NCBI GenBank assembly: GCA_023213315.1 | Contig: JAKCPI010012734.1 | Location: forward strand, 62,001-126,000 | From: Euborellia annulipes | Taxonomy: Eukaryota > Arthropoda > Insecta > Dermaptera > Anisolabididae | Direction of reading: 5' to 3' | Length of the DNA: 64,000 bases | Shown: in pieces, positions 46,446 through 58,514 of the stretch | Layout of the letters: each line of letters starts with the position of its first letter | Position numbering within the stretch: position 1 is the stretch's first letter | Notes under the pieces: generated by a model | Database searches by the model: none | Seen by the model: the letters and a program-made list of their open reading frames with translations, nothing else | What the model was told of the DNA's origin: nothing | Program-made: the position numbers and the translations under genes

Positions 46446-49400
46446 TTAAATAATAATTGGTAGTTTTCCTCTTCTTGCTGTGGCCAATCTAGTCATTGTG
46501 GTGTTGCCTGGTGTGTGCGGGCTTCGACCCGGAGTCGCCCTCCTTGGAGTCCTTGGTGGTTTTACAGGCGTTACTTGTATGTGATTTTCTGTATCGTGTT
46601 TATTCTGCACCGTTGATCTCAATCGTTTTGTTGTTCCTCCTGCGTTTAAGATCATCGTGCTATTTGCTTGCTTCTGGTTCGATAAGGCCTAATTTATTTG
46701 TTATAAATGCACACACACACGCAAACAAACAAACAAACACAAAACGAATTAATCAACAAGTTATAACCCAAAACCACATGAAATATTTGGTTTGGTCGAA
46801 AAGTAATTTCGTTTTTTCCCAACAAAGGACTTAAGTCTATTTTTCCACAGCTAACTTCACACACTTAAGCAGTATAATCATTATTATAAAAAACTAGAAA
46901 AAAAAAAACTAGTATAATCATTATATAATTTGACAGCTGATATTATTGGTCGAAGAGCTGGCGACAAAAATGGGCAAGAGTTTTCTGAAGGGTAATATTT
47001 TCAGAAAAGGTTGCATTTTAGTGATGGAAAGATACTCTAGAGCAGTGTTTCCCAACCTTTTGAAGTCCACGGCACCCCAAAGGTGTGTTGGGAATAAAAT
47101 AACACACTAAGGGCACCCTTCCTTTTTTTTCCCCTAGCAAAGCGGAAAATTTTTTCTCCTTCCGTCAAAATCATTTGACCATTTTTTTTAGTAAAGCTAA
47201 ATTTTTCCCGCTTGCGTTAAAATCATTTGACCTTTTATTTTTCGCAAAACTTTATTTTTCCCCCGCCTCTTTGTTTTTTTTTTTTTTTTTTTTTTTGTTT
47301 ATCTAAATATCTCGCGGCACCCCTTAGCATTGGGTGCCGGGGCACACCGGTTGGGAACCACTGCTCTAGAGTCAGCACTTCCAGTACCGGAGCCTTTGGC
47401 GGGAATAAGCCGGTAAAGTTGCGGGAAGATGGTTTTTCGCAAATATCTCGAAAACTATGGAGTTTTCCGCAAAAGTTCATCTATACAACTTGCTATATCA
47501 GTTATCAAAATATATAATATTTATACGGCTTAAAAGTGTGAAGTTAGCTGTGAAAAAATACAATTAAGTCCTTTGTTGGGAAAAAACGAAATTACTTTCT
47601 GAACAATCCAATAAATTAAGTAAATAAAATAAAATTTTATTAATAAATTATTTATTTGTAAATTAATTTGGAAAAATAATTTTTTGTTATATTGATTGAT
47701 TAATTTTTTATAAATGTATATTTTTTATTAAGTTAATAAAAATAAAATAATTTTTTGATGATTTTGAGGAAAATTTTATTAAGAATGTAACCAAACTTTT
47801 TTTTTTCTTTACATCAAATTTTATTATAAGCTGTGATTGATCTCAGTGGCGGCATTGAGGGGGGGGGGGGGGCGAACGCCGAAGGGCTGATTTTTATAAA
47901 ATGTTCTATCATTCTAAATAAAATACTTCAAAATACATCTACGAGTATAGAAACTGTACAAAAAACAATTAATTTAATTAAATATCTTTTGGCCAAATTT
48001 GAGTACCTATTAGTAAGGAAATTTTAAAGAAAAAAAAATGTTCCCCCCTCCAAGAAAAAGTTAAAATGACGCCACTGTTTGATCTAAAAGATATGCCTAT
48101 TTTCCTAATATATTTTTTAATTAAATATTTTTCGAGATCATATATTTGAATAAGATAATAGTATTCAAAATACCTCGATTCGGACTTAACAAGTCATAGA
48201 TATATTCAACAAAACATGTGAGTGTTTTTTATTGGTGAGGCCAAACATCCCATGGCTCCGGGAATCGAACCCAGGATCTGTATCCTATGCCCCGAAAAGG
48301 CGGAGATCCTGGGTTCGGTTCCGGGGGCCATGGGATGTTTGGCCTCACCAATAAAAAACACTCACATGTCTTGTTGAATATTTTTTAATGTTGGTCAAAT
48401 TTGTTTAAATGTTACTGAATTTTTTGCATTTGAAATAAAGATATAGATTCAAAAGGAGATTCTTTTTTTGTTATAAATAAAAAGTGATGTTGAGAAACGT
48501 TACATTCATTATCATTAAAAACATTTAAAAACATGCTATTTTAAAATAAAACTACAAACAAAATCTACAAAAGGGTGCAAACAATTTAATTTTATAAATA
48601 ACAAATCTACTAGAGGCTAGATTAGAAAATTTAGTGTGGAATTTTGAGATTAATATTATTAGTGAAAGTAATGGAGACATTTTAAATAGATTTACCGTCA
48701 AAATAATATTATCAGAATAGTTTCGAAATGATTTAATCTCTTTTGACTTTATTCTTTGAATAGTAGCAGCGGTACTCAAATTTATGGATTTGTCTACTCT
48801 CCTTTGTGGCTCTTTTCACAAAATTCTAACACATTTATTTATTTTATGTGCCAAAGTAGGCCTACCACCTAGGCGTTTCTACATGTGATTATTTCATTGT
48901 TTTTATAAAAGATCTCTATTGGAAAAAGATTAGACCCCAAGGGGTATTGGAAACGGCTTAGTATTAGTATTACACTAGGGTGGGTGGGTTTTCCACTTGT
49001 TTTTCGGAGCGAAATCTAATACCCGGCAAAAGAGGCCCACCCATGGACATACAGATATAAATTATTTTTCAAATCGTACAAATTCTGTGAGAATATTTAC
49101 CTCTAAGTTTCTAAATTTTGACTGAAAATCGCAAAATTGTCATTAAGTTAAGTTGGTTTATAAAGCGACCATATTTTTATGCATTATTAAAAGATCAACG
49201 AAAATCAAACAAATACATGAGACTATATAAATACAGCCCTACTATCCTGCCATCTGTTGGAAAATTTTCTTAATAGAGAGTAAGACCCCTAACGCCATCT
49301 AATCGGCAAAAACATGCGAACAGTTTTGCCTCCCGAAGCCCCACAATTATTTAGAAAAGCTAATTTAGAGCCAAAATTGAAATTTTATTTATTTGAAAAA

Positions 49401-52360
49401 ATATTACTTTCTCTTTCCCAAATTATGGAATAGATTCCTTTAAAATCTTTTGAATATTATAGTTTAAAGAAGTTAATGAGTTCCAATCATTTTATGTCTA
49501 ATAAAATAATTTTAAAGGTCTGGGCTCAAAACAGCACCTTTGATAACAAAACCCCGGCTCAATGTTTTCGATTTTATATTGGAGTAAAACTAAACAAAGA
49601 AGTTTGTTTAATTTATTGCAAGTGTATATTCTTTATTAAAACAATAAATATACTTAAAAAATGTCTACATTCCTGTTATTTTCATAATTTTGAATTAATT
49701 TAAGGATTTAATTTTTTTCTTCATTTCTATAGCTAACAAATTAACAAAACGAACTGATCAATTAGTTAGCTAACAACAATACATGAAAATAATTGCCCTG
49801 TTCCCATGAGTGTTAAAAACAAACAATACAAAATTTTCATATTAAACAAAATCTCGTATATTGAAATTAATTTAGTAAAAGAATTTTTGAAATAAAGAAA
49901 TGAATTGAAAATGAACAATTATATTCGATTTTTTTTAAAGTGATGAATAATTCTTAACTAAGGGAATTTTAAAGTATGAGAAGCGAAAGTATAAAATAAG
50001 AATTTCTAAATCTCATTTAGAGAAATTTTCTACTAAGAACTCACATTTTTTGTAATATTTTGTCTACTTGAATGAATAGTTACAGTTGACTGAAAAAGAG
50101 TTGAAAGATCAGGTTTTTTTTTTTTTAATTTCTATTTAGAATTTAAAAAATTAAACAACTTTTAATTACCTGAAATCGATCGTAATTTTCCACGGCAGCT
50201 AAAGTTGTTTTGTCAAATAAATTTCTTGACACCTTGAAAAATAGAAATTCTTAATATAAAACTTCTTTTGCTAAATTGGTAAAAAAATAAGCTTATTACT
50301 TACAGGTCGTTGAATTGGGGTTAATTTATATCTTTTGGTGTCAGAGTGAGCAGGGGCAGCTGATCCACAACGTTTATTTGCACTTTTGGTTTCCGAACTC
50401 TAAAAAAAAGTAAATTAAATTTTTAAAATATGAAAAAAAAAAAAAATGAAAGATTTTAAGAGAAGACCACGGCCTCCTAAAGGAAGGCGGGAAATAGATA
50501 AAAAGAAGAGAACCTACAAAAATGGGTTAACTTTGGGGTCGAATATTTTGTAACGTTAATTTCAATTGTTTGTAATGATTTTGATAGACAATAATTTAAT
50601 TTTATTGTATCCATATAGTAACACTCAGATTTTTTTTTTGTATTAATATATAAGCTCATCAGCCTCTTAGCTTTACGGTTGAAAAGCTTCCAGGGGACTG
50701 ACTTTTTTTGTATAAAAGACAAAAAATCTGCTAAATGATATGGAATACTTTTTTTTTCTTTTATATATTAAAGATAACAATGAAAAGACCGCAAATCCAG
50801 TACATTGTAGAAATAATTATTAATAAATTTCCAAAATATTACTTACCAGGGAACTGACAAATTGAGTGTTTACATGTTGATTTTCGACACAAAAATAACA
50901 ATAAAAGTATATAAAAGATGTCTAACACCCGGTTTTTGGGCACCAATGCTATCTTTTCTTTACACCCTAAACTTATATAAAACAAATAATTATTTTATCA
51001 ACATTGTATAATACGTATCAGATATTTTTCAAATTTTACCTAAGCCAGGGGACTGACGCTCGAATCGAGGTACGCGACTTTGAAATAAAAAAAAAATAAT
51101 GTAAATTTATTTAAAATCAAAATTTATAACTTAACAACGCTTAAAAAAAGATCTAAGATTATATCTATATGCATAATAATGATATAACATAGGTTAAAAT
51201 AAATTTGCATTTAAATGTTCACTTTTTGAACTGGTACATCCCAAGGGACTGACTTTTTAGGGTTAAAAAACGAATATTTTCATTAAATTTTTTTAAATTT
51301 CAATATTTATCATGTGTGCCAAAAAATTATTAACTTTTTCCATTAACTGATGTTTAAAAAAAGTCACTATGTTTGGTAGTCACTGAATTATTTGCAATTA
51401 CGCGAAGTTAAACCATTTTTGTAGAATGACCCATATATACCAGGTCTGTGCATCGAAAACCGGCCTTTTTCAAAACATTACGCTGTTGGCCGCCATGCTT
51501 GCAGATGGGGCTCGAGTTGGTTGCACTGTGTTTTTTGGTCCTCAAACTTGTTGTTTTCATTGGTGTTTTGAATTTTCGGCGTGATAACAGATTTCTGTGA
51601 GCCTTTGAAAATGTCGAATTTCTTGCCCAGTAAGCGCCATTTGCGGGAGATTATTTTGTACTGCTTTAATGTGAACAAAAACACCCGAGAAGCACACGAA
51701 ACGCTGGTTTCCGCTTACGGTGAACATGTTCTTAGCATAACAGAGTGCAAAGGATGGTTCAAAAAAGTTCCGAAGTGGAGATTTTGACCTTGACAACAAA
51801 AAGAGTGAAAATGCCCCAAAAAAGTTCGAAGACGCCGAACTGCTGGCCTTGCTGGAGCAGAATGACACGCAAACGCAAGAAGAACTCGCAGAACAACTTC
51901 AGGTGGATCATCCAACCATTTCCAGGCCTCTAGCCCGGCATGGGAGGCCCAATTTGGCTCGAACGGCACAAAAAACTGATTTTGTTGCACGATAACGCTC
52001 CATCTCACACCTCGCTGGTGGTAAAAAATACCATCCAGGAGTTTCAGTGGGAAACCTTACCCCACCCCGCATATTCCCCGGACCTGGCCCCTTCCGATTA
52101 CCATCTGTTCAGCCTCCTCGAAAAAGCCCTCAAGCCCCTGGGGATTCGAAAAGTTCGAAGAAGTCGAAAATTAGGTGAAAAATTTTTTTGACCAAAAAAC
52201 CCGAGATTTTTACCGAGCAGGGATCTGGGCTTTGCCCAAAAGATGGGCCCAGTATGTCGCTAAAGAGGGTGACTACTTTGAATAAAACACCTTCTATTGT
52301 TGTTCTTTGAGAAACCTTTGTTTTCACTCAAAAAAAGGCCGGTTTTCGATGCACAGACCT

Positions 52361-52402
<42 letters not shown>

Positions 52403-55400
52403 ATTTTACCTTTGCCAATTTCCTGTGTTGTCTTTCTTGTTGTTTGGAAGCATGGAATTCTTCCCATTGATGGGCCATCACCTCTCGAAAAGGTATATCT
52501 TGAATAATGAACTCTTTACCTTCATTGGCTTCTGAATAATTATCCAAAAGTTTTTCTAATTGACTTTCCAATTTTGGTAATTGTTTTTGAATTTTTGTCC
52601 TATCTTTTTCTTCTTTCAGTAGTTGACCTCCTCTATTTCCAAATCTGAAATTTATATGAAAAAATATATAATTGATATCATATGCTTCTATTTTCTAAGT
52701 AATCCAAATTCATTCACAAAATTAAATTTTTTATCTGCCAGACTGGTGGGATAACCAATTCTTCAGAAATTGATACTACAAGCTCGAATTCTAAAATACT
52801 TAATCTTACTTGATGATCATTTAATCATTGAAGCTTAAATTTAAATAGAAAGTTAGCAGCAACTATATTGTCAAATTATTATTCTATATATATCAACGTT
52901 TCAACAATTATATCGAGGTTCAACTTTCGACTGCCAATCTCCAATTTAACTGATATTTACTGTGTCCCTATCACCATATTCACCATATTGAAGCTTATAT
53001 TTTATCCCAAAGATGTCATTTCTTAATATTTGGTTACCTTAAAAAACAGTGACTAATATATATATTATATGTATATATATATGTATATATATAGAGAGAG
53101 AAATATAATTTCTTTATATATATATATATATAGTAGATAGATAGATAGATAGATAGATTTTATTTGTCTGCGGGCAAGAGCTTATAAGCTCCATTAGCCC
53201 TAATAATACTATTACATAATTATATACATATATATATCATTCATTTATTTATTTTTTCCTCTTTTAAATTTAATTAAATATAACTTAAATATAATTACTT
53301 TATATTATTGGTACAATAGATTAGTCTCCCGTGTCATCTCATAGCAACAACGTTGGTATTAAGAAAGTCATGACCCAGGCAAAGCCACAACCCGCCAGCT
53401 GAAAGAGTATAAATCAAGTTGAGATCCATATCTCCCCCGTTAAGCCTACCGTTAAGGTTACCGCCCGCCTCACGCCGCGACGCCAGGAGCCCCGGACGGC
53501 CCACCCACACCCCCAAGGAAAGATCGCGCCCTCCTCATAAACACGGCCAAGGATGGCGATGTCCTAATCCAAATTGGTAGACCATTCCACAGACGGACCG
53601 CCCCCACCTGAAATGATCCCGCGTACATCATGGTCCTGTGCTCAGGGATGCCAAGATCAAGCCCCCTCCGCTCGGATCCGAGATGTTCAAAATATCCCCG
53701 CATATATCCCGGACAATCCGACCTAGAGAGAGAGAGAGAGAGAAATATAATTTTTTTATATTTCTTCATTTTCCTTCTATACCGGGTGGGCCAATAGTGC
53801 GTGGACGGAAGATTGTAGGCTTATTAACGGACATTTTTAAAGTTTGTTGATCGTGCATAATGTGAGGCTTTTATGGCTACAAATTTAAAGTATTTTTGCT
53901 CAAATTGCACTTCTTATACAGGGTGATCCATTTGCTCAGGGGCCCACATCTTGTGGGTACGTGGATGGCGACCACGAGCTGCCCTAGCTGGGACTGGAAG
54001 TACTTCTTTTTATTTAATTTTTTTCAGGCAGCAGTTTTTTCACAAAAAGCCCAATGCAATAATATACAGGGTGTTCCATTTAAAAAAAAACATAACTTTG
54101 ATATGGATCACCATGTATAAGGTGCAATTGGAACAAAAATATTTTAAATTTGTAGCCCTAAAGGCCCCACATTATGCACGCACGATCAACAAACTTTAAA
54201 AAATGTCCGTTAATAAGCCCACTACCTAAGACGAAGAAAGAAGAAGACGTCCTCCATTATTATTTTACTCACGTTTTTTCTATTAAAATAAGTCATCCCA
54301 TAGTCTGTTGAATTCCATGGTTAGCGAATAAGTCAGAGTATTCTAAAGGGGAAGTAAATTATATACGAGCATTTCTTCGTTTGATGAAAATCACGTTAAG
54401 AGAAATGACATCAATAAACAGCCTGTTACTTTACCAAAAATTGTTATAACAGTTATGTGTGAATCTTGAAGCTTAAATATAATATATTCTTATGCGTACT
54501 TTGTTTATTATTTTAAAACATTCCATACCGTTTTGGATCTTGTGCATTTGCATCTAATTCTTTCATACGATTCCAAAGTTCTTCCCGTTGAGAAATCAAA
54601 TCATAAATATTTATATTATTTTCAAAATGGTCCCGAACTCTTTGTACTTCCATTTCATGTAATTCGAGTAAATCATTTGTACAAAGTTCAGATTTGAATG
54701 CAGTGAATTCGTTTCGTTGATTTGGCCCAAAAAGACATCGATCCCACCATTCAACGAGTTCCACACGGATATTCTTTAAGAATTCTTGAAGTCGTTCATT
54801 TTTAATTAATTTTAATCGATCTAGTTCTTTATTTAATTCTTCAAGAGCTGATGTTCCATAACCAAGTGATAAGAAATGTTCTTTTTCATCAACGGGCTCC
54901 TGAAATTAAATTTTACAATAAGAGAAATTGAAACCAGCTTTTAATTAGATCACCTTTATTCAGAGCAAACGTTTCGGAAGTTATCATTAGTGTCAATTAA
55001 AGCTTTTCAAGGTGTCTTTTCAATAAAAAAACGAGGGACTGGTCGCAGAGCACATAACTTTCTCTTACTTTCGGTAATCGGAAGTTGAAGTACTGGGGGT
55101 TAAATTTTTAAAGGGGTTAAAATAAAATATTAATCTTATATTTGGATATACTATACATAATAGAGAATCCTAAATATATATGTAATTTCATAATTGGAAA
55201 CAGATTTTTTAAATATGTCAAAAGTTTCAAAGGGGTCCACCCCCTTTGGAATCGAAATTAACATAACGATCCCATAAGGATTTAACATTGGCTCTATGGA
55301 AGGTAAACCAGAAAATGAATTTGAAAAATCTGAAAAACATTAGTAAAGTGTACTTCAAACAATGTTCAGGGCGAAATGAGAATATAAATTTTATAGAGGA

Positions 55401-58400
55401 TCTAAAAATTAATTGATCTATGAATTTTAATCAAAATCATTATAGCCAATTTTGAGAAAATCGAAAAAAAAAAAAAAAAAAAAAAAAAAAATGACTAAGT
55501 ACATCAGTAAAGTGTACTTCAAACGATTCCCACGAAAAATTTCATTAATATTCTTTTTAAAGAGCATCTAAAAAATAGTTCATTTATGAATTTTAAACAA
55601 AATCCTTGGAGCAAATTTGGAGAAATTCGAAAAAAAAACTGGAAAAGTCTAAATTACTAGTACTTTTTGGCCGATTTTGTTCAAAAGCTTATTTTCACCC
55701 CTTCTGGGGTGCCTAACTTAAATATCAAATTTCAACCTCGTACAAACTCGTTGCAGCGAATTTTGAGAAATGTTGATGACTGAGCTATGAATGCTTCCAC
55801 ATCAGTAAAGTGTACTTCAAACGATTTCCACGAAAAATTTCACTGATATACTTTTTAAAGAGCATCTAAAAAATAATTGATTTATGAATTTTAATCAAAA
55901 TCGTTGGAGCAAATTTTGAGAAATTCGAAAAAAAAACTGGAAAAGTGCTTCACTAAAGTACTAGTACTTTTTGGCCGATTTTGTTCAAAAGATTTTATTT
56001 GCACCCCTTCGGGGGGTGCTTAACTTAAATATAAAATTTCAACCTCGTAGCTCTTTTAGTTCCTGAAATATTTTGTTCACAGACACATAGACAGTCCATG
56101 TCGCCACTTTTTTGGATTCAGGGTACCTTAAAACGTGAAGATCCATCAAAATCTCGACATCCAATTTTTATTGCATATTGCACTGATTAAATTGTAAAGA
56201 TGATCTTATTAAAGGCTAGTTGCTTTATAAACTCAAACATTTAACCAACAATTAATAAGACAAATGTTCGCTAAATACCTTAAGACGGACCCAAAGGAGA
56301 TCAATTTCTTCTTTTAAGATCTTTGATTTAAGAATGGCTTTCTCTCTATTTTCTTTTAATTCATCAACGATCTTTTCAATTTCTTTGAATTTTTCTTGAG
56401 AAATAGATGATTCTGGAAGGTTTTGAAATTCTATTGAAGGTTCTTCCTGAAATATAATTTAAATTATCAGCATTTTATAATATTAAAGAAAAAGATGATA
56501 TAATAGAACTATAGAAAATTACCTCTAATTCGAGATATATACTTTTTGCTTCTTTCTTAAGATTTTGAAATCTCTCACAAAGTTTCATATATTCTTCTCG
56601 ACGTAAACTTATGCGACTATTTAGAAGATGTAAATAGGATCTGGTTGGAATTGGTCCATCATAGACTGCAAATGGCTCGACTCCAAGTGAAAGTGCATAT
56701 TTTTTATTTAATTTATCCAAATTTTCAAATTCTTGAATTAAAATATTTTTTTGTTGGGTTAATTCATCAATTCTTTTGGAGAGAAATTCGACCATTTTAA
56801 CGGGCGGAAGAGTTTCATAAGTATTTGGAGTTGTTTCTCCCAATTCCTAAAAAAAAAAAATAGTGTTATTTATTACTTTTAGCTTCCATAGTTTTGGGAA
56901 TGCAGATGAATAAAATAATAGATGTAACTGTGGTATTGCACCTTCAGTGCTAGTTTGAACAATCATCTCTACTATTTATCTTAAACGCTATATTGTCATA
57001 GGGGCCTTGTTTTGAAAACTACCACTTTCAAAACAAATTCCTATTATTCAAAAAATCTCTAGTTTCAATTGGAGTGTTGTAAAAATGAAAGGATAAAAGA
57101 TAATTAGTTTATTTTCAATTCTTTGTTTTAAGATAGTTACCTGGTTTAAGTTTTACCTGGTGAAGATGGAAAAATGACAGATTATGACATATCTTAAAAT
57201 GAAAGAGTTTTTCGAATAATTGATTGGCAAGGACATAAATTTCACATGAATAAACTACCATTTGCTAAATTAAGAAATAATGGAAATTTACTTAGATGAA
57301 ACCGAAGTTGGTCGATACTTTGAAAAAATGTATATGTAGTATATATAATTTTTTTATTGAAAATATTTATTCAGGATGATTTTTCCAATAAGGAAAATTA
57401 TATATATATAAATTCTTTCAATTAAAGCATCAACAAACTTGCATTTCAACGAAATATTCTTGCAACATTTCTCAATCATTTCTTCTGTGAAGACCCTGCT
57501 TACAAGTTTTTTATCATATTAAATTTCTTAAAATACCATATCTGAACAAGGTCAAAAAGGGTAAGATGTAATGAGAGAAAATTATTGATAGTGTGTATTA
57601 AGAGATTCTTCTTTTTTCCAGACACACGACGTTTCAATCAGGTAAAAGATATTTTATTTAATTAATTGTTTAATTTTGTACAGTTTATATACTCGTAGAT
57701 ATATTCCGAAATATTTTATTTAAAAATCAGAGCCCTTGGGGGGAGGGGGGTAAATGTCCCCCTTAGGTTGAAGAGACTTGTCATAATTCTGGCTGGCAGG
57801 TGGAATAAGATTAGTACAGTATTGTATTTGAATTAATTTATATTACATAATATACAGTATTCTGAAAATATAAATTCATTCAGATCTTAAATACAAAAAA
57901 TTCTGCCAGTAAGTAGTGACAATATCTGAACTCTAAGGATGGGATCAAAACCTGAGGACGTCTGGAAATAAAAAGAAAAAACTGTTGTTTTCTATTAATA
58001 CCCTCCACAAATATCCTGCATACACCTCTGAATCTCTGAAAAATGATTGAAATTTATACCTTATCCAAACGGTTAAGTGATGATTTGAAATTTTCAATAT
58101 TTTCAAATATCAAATTTTTATTCTTCTCCTCTTCACTGATCATCTCTTCGAATAAATCCTAGAAATGAATTCATAAATAAAAAATGAAAATTAAAATTGC
58201 TTAAAATACAAATCAAATAATAATCATACCGTAGTATGGCTAATAACTGTTTGAGATCTTTCTTCCTTCATTTCAGCATCGAATCCAAGAGTATCCCAAA
58301 TTGAAAACAATTTTGATAGCATATTATCTACTTTTTTAGTTATCTCTCTGAAAATATAAATAAATATGTCATATTCTTAAATGACAGAATATTTTAAAAT

Positions 58401-58514
58401 TAAAAAGTATGAGCAAATGTCTAATTTCATTTCAAATCTTAAAGATAAAAAATTTAAATAAAATTATCTTATTACTTACAAGTAATGTTTATTGTTTTCT
58501 TTAGAAGAATCCAT
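46446..58514 (-). CDS. PRC1: PRC1/Ase1/MAP65 anti-parallel microtubule bundler
   Basis: PRC1/Ase1 proteins cross-link anti-parallel microtubules in the central spindle and are needed for cytokinesis. Ten exons: 58480-58514, 58230-58347, 58060-58158, 56523-56846, 56279-56446, 54529-54899, 52410-52644, 50304-50399, 50170-50232 and 46446-46688, giving 583 aa (human 620). Family marks: IWDTLGFDAEMKEERSQTV near the N-terminus, long coiled coils (residues about 30-330), then the spectrin-like microtubule-binding part with IRVELVEWWDRCLFGPNQR, ELLELHEMEVQRVRDHFENN and QREELWNRMKELDANAQDPKR, followed by FGNRGGQLLKEEKDR. The C-terminus is basic with S/T-P sites (VTPVKPPRTPRRATPGRSPH), likely Cdk-type regulation as in relatives. 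Introns 5, 6, 7 and 9 are packed with transposons. Last-exon joins rest on frame and splice signals. Confidence 0.93.
46788..47611. mobile_element. Mariner-derived MITE split by a hAT element (PRC1 intron 9)
   Basis: Inverted ends TTGGTTTGGTCGAAAAGTAATTTCG and CGAAATTACTTTCTGAACAATCCAA are close to the mariner ends at 13723-14163. Subterminal CCCAACAAAGGACTTAA and CCACAGCTAACTTCACAC are mirrored at 47540-47585. No transposase reading frame remains. A 321-bp hAT element sits inside. Confidence 0.75.
47043..47363. mobile_element. hAT non-autonomous element with perfect 8-bp TSD
   Basis: CAGTGTTTCCCAACCTTTTG and CGGTTGGGAACCACTG are hAT-type ends. Both flanks read CTCTAGAG (47035-47042 and 47364-47371). 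The interior shows three loose tandem units ending AAAATCATTTGACC and a long pyrimidine tract. No ORF of transposase type. Confidence 0.88.
47844..48077. mobile_element. hAT-Tip100-like MITE
   Basis: CAGTGGCGGCATTGAGGGGG at the left and TTAAAATGACGCCACTG at the right are inverted ends with a 14-base G run next to the left one. Flanks ATTGATCT and TTTGATCT form an 8-bp target duplication with one difference. Confidence 0.7.
48236..48350. repeat. tRNA-like palindrome in PRC1 intron 9
   Basis: TGGTGAGGCCAAACATCCCATGG is mirrored at 48325-48350. Both arms contain GATCCTGGGTTCG(A/G)TTCC, a Pol III B box, and CCGAAAAGGC is near the centre. A tRNA-derived repeat pair joined head to head, similar to 28160-28360. 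Confidence 0.6.
49179..49345 (+). repeat. Repeat C copy in PRC1 intron 9
   Basis: Second copy of the repeat at 43367-43550, with ATGCATTATTAAAAGATCAACG, CATCCTGCCATCTGTTGG-type and GACCCCTAACGCCATCTAAT blocks. The rest of intron 9 up to 50169 is AT-rich with no recognised feature. Confidence 0.65.
51440..52362 (+). mobile_element. Internally deleted mariner transposon (PRC1 intron 7)
   Basis: The ends CCAGGTCTGTGCATCGAAAAC and GTTTTCGATGCACAGACCTGG are perfect inverted repeats flanked by TA. The 923-bp body encodes the transposase N-terminal helix-turn-helix part (from MSNFLPSKRHLREIILY at 51611), with a frameshift near 51770. After a deletion come LLHDNAPSH and HPAYSPDLAPSDYHLF, carrying the second and third catalytic Asp. 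A further frameshift precedes the GDYFE-type end before a stop at about 52284. The segment with the first Asp is missing, so it is inactive. Confidence 0.9.
52363..52401. repeat. (AT)n microsatellite
   Basis: About 19 TA units directly after the mariner right end and 9 bases before the exon 7 boundary of PRC1. Apparent ORFs through it are artefacts. Confidence 0.9.
53097..53760 (-). mobile_element. LINE (non-LTR) 3' end with GATA tail
   Basis: On the minus strand a short frame reads FQVGAVRLWNGLPIWIR then SPSLAVFMRRARSFL, the usual C-terminal end of arthropod LINE reverse transcriptases. It is followed by a stop, a GC-richer 3' UTR and (GATA)n (53137-53158). The 5' portion is missing, as expected for a truncated insertion. 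A short (GA)n lies at 53725-53743. Located in PRC1 intron 6. Confidence 0.75.
53782..54225. mobile_element. Foldback related to the 839-bp element
   Basis: Starts CCGGGTGGGCCAATAGTGCG after TA. AACGGACATTTTTAAAGTTTG and its complement CAAACTTTAAAAAATGTCCG mark the two arms; ATACAGGGTG occurs in both. The right tip is lost. Related to 19258-20096 by its end and by ATACAGGGTG-type internal words. Confidence 0.65.
55010..56170. repeat. R1 repeat array in PRC1 intron 5
   Basis: The longest R1 copy, containing about three partial tandem units, each with AGTAAAGTGTACTTCAAACGA, TGAATTTTAATCAAAATCGT and TTTTTGGCCGATTTTGTT (from about 55343, 55503 and 55803). A 30-base A tract interrupts it at 55465-55491. 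It ends CATCAAAATCTCGACATCCA. Confidence 0.65.
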
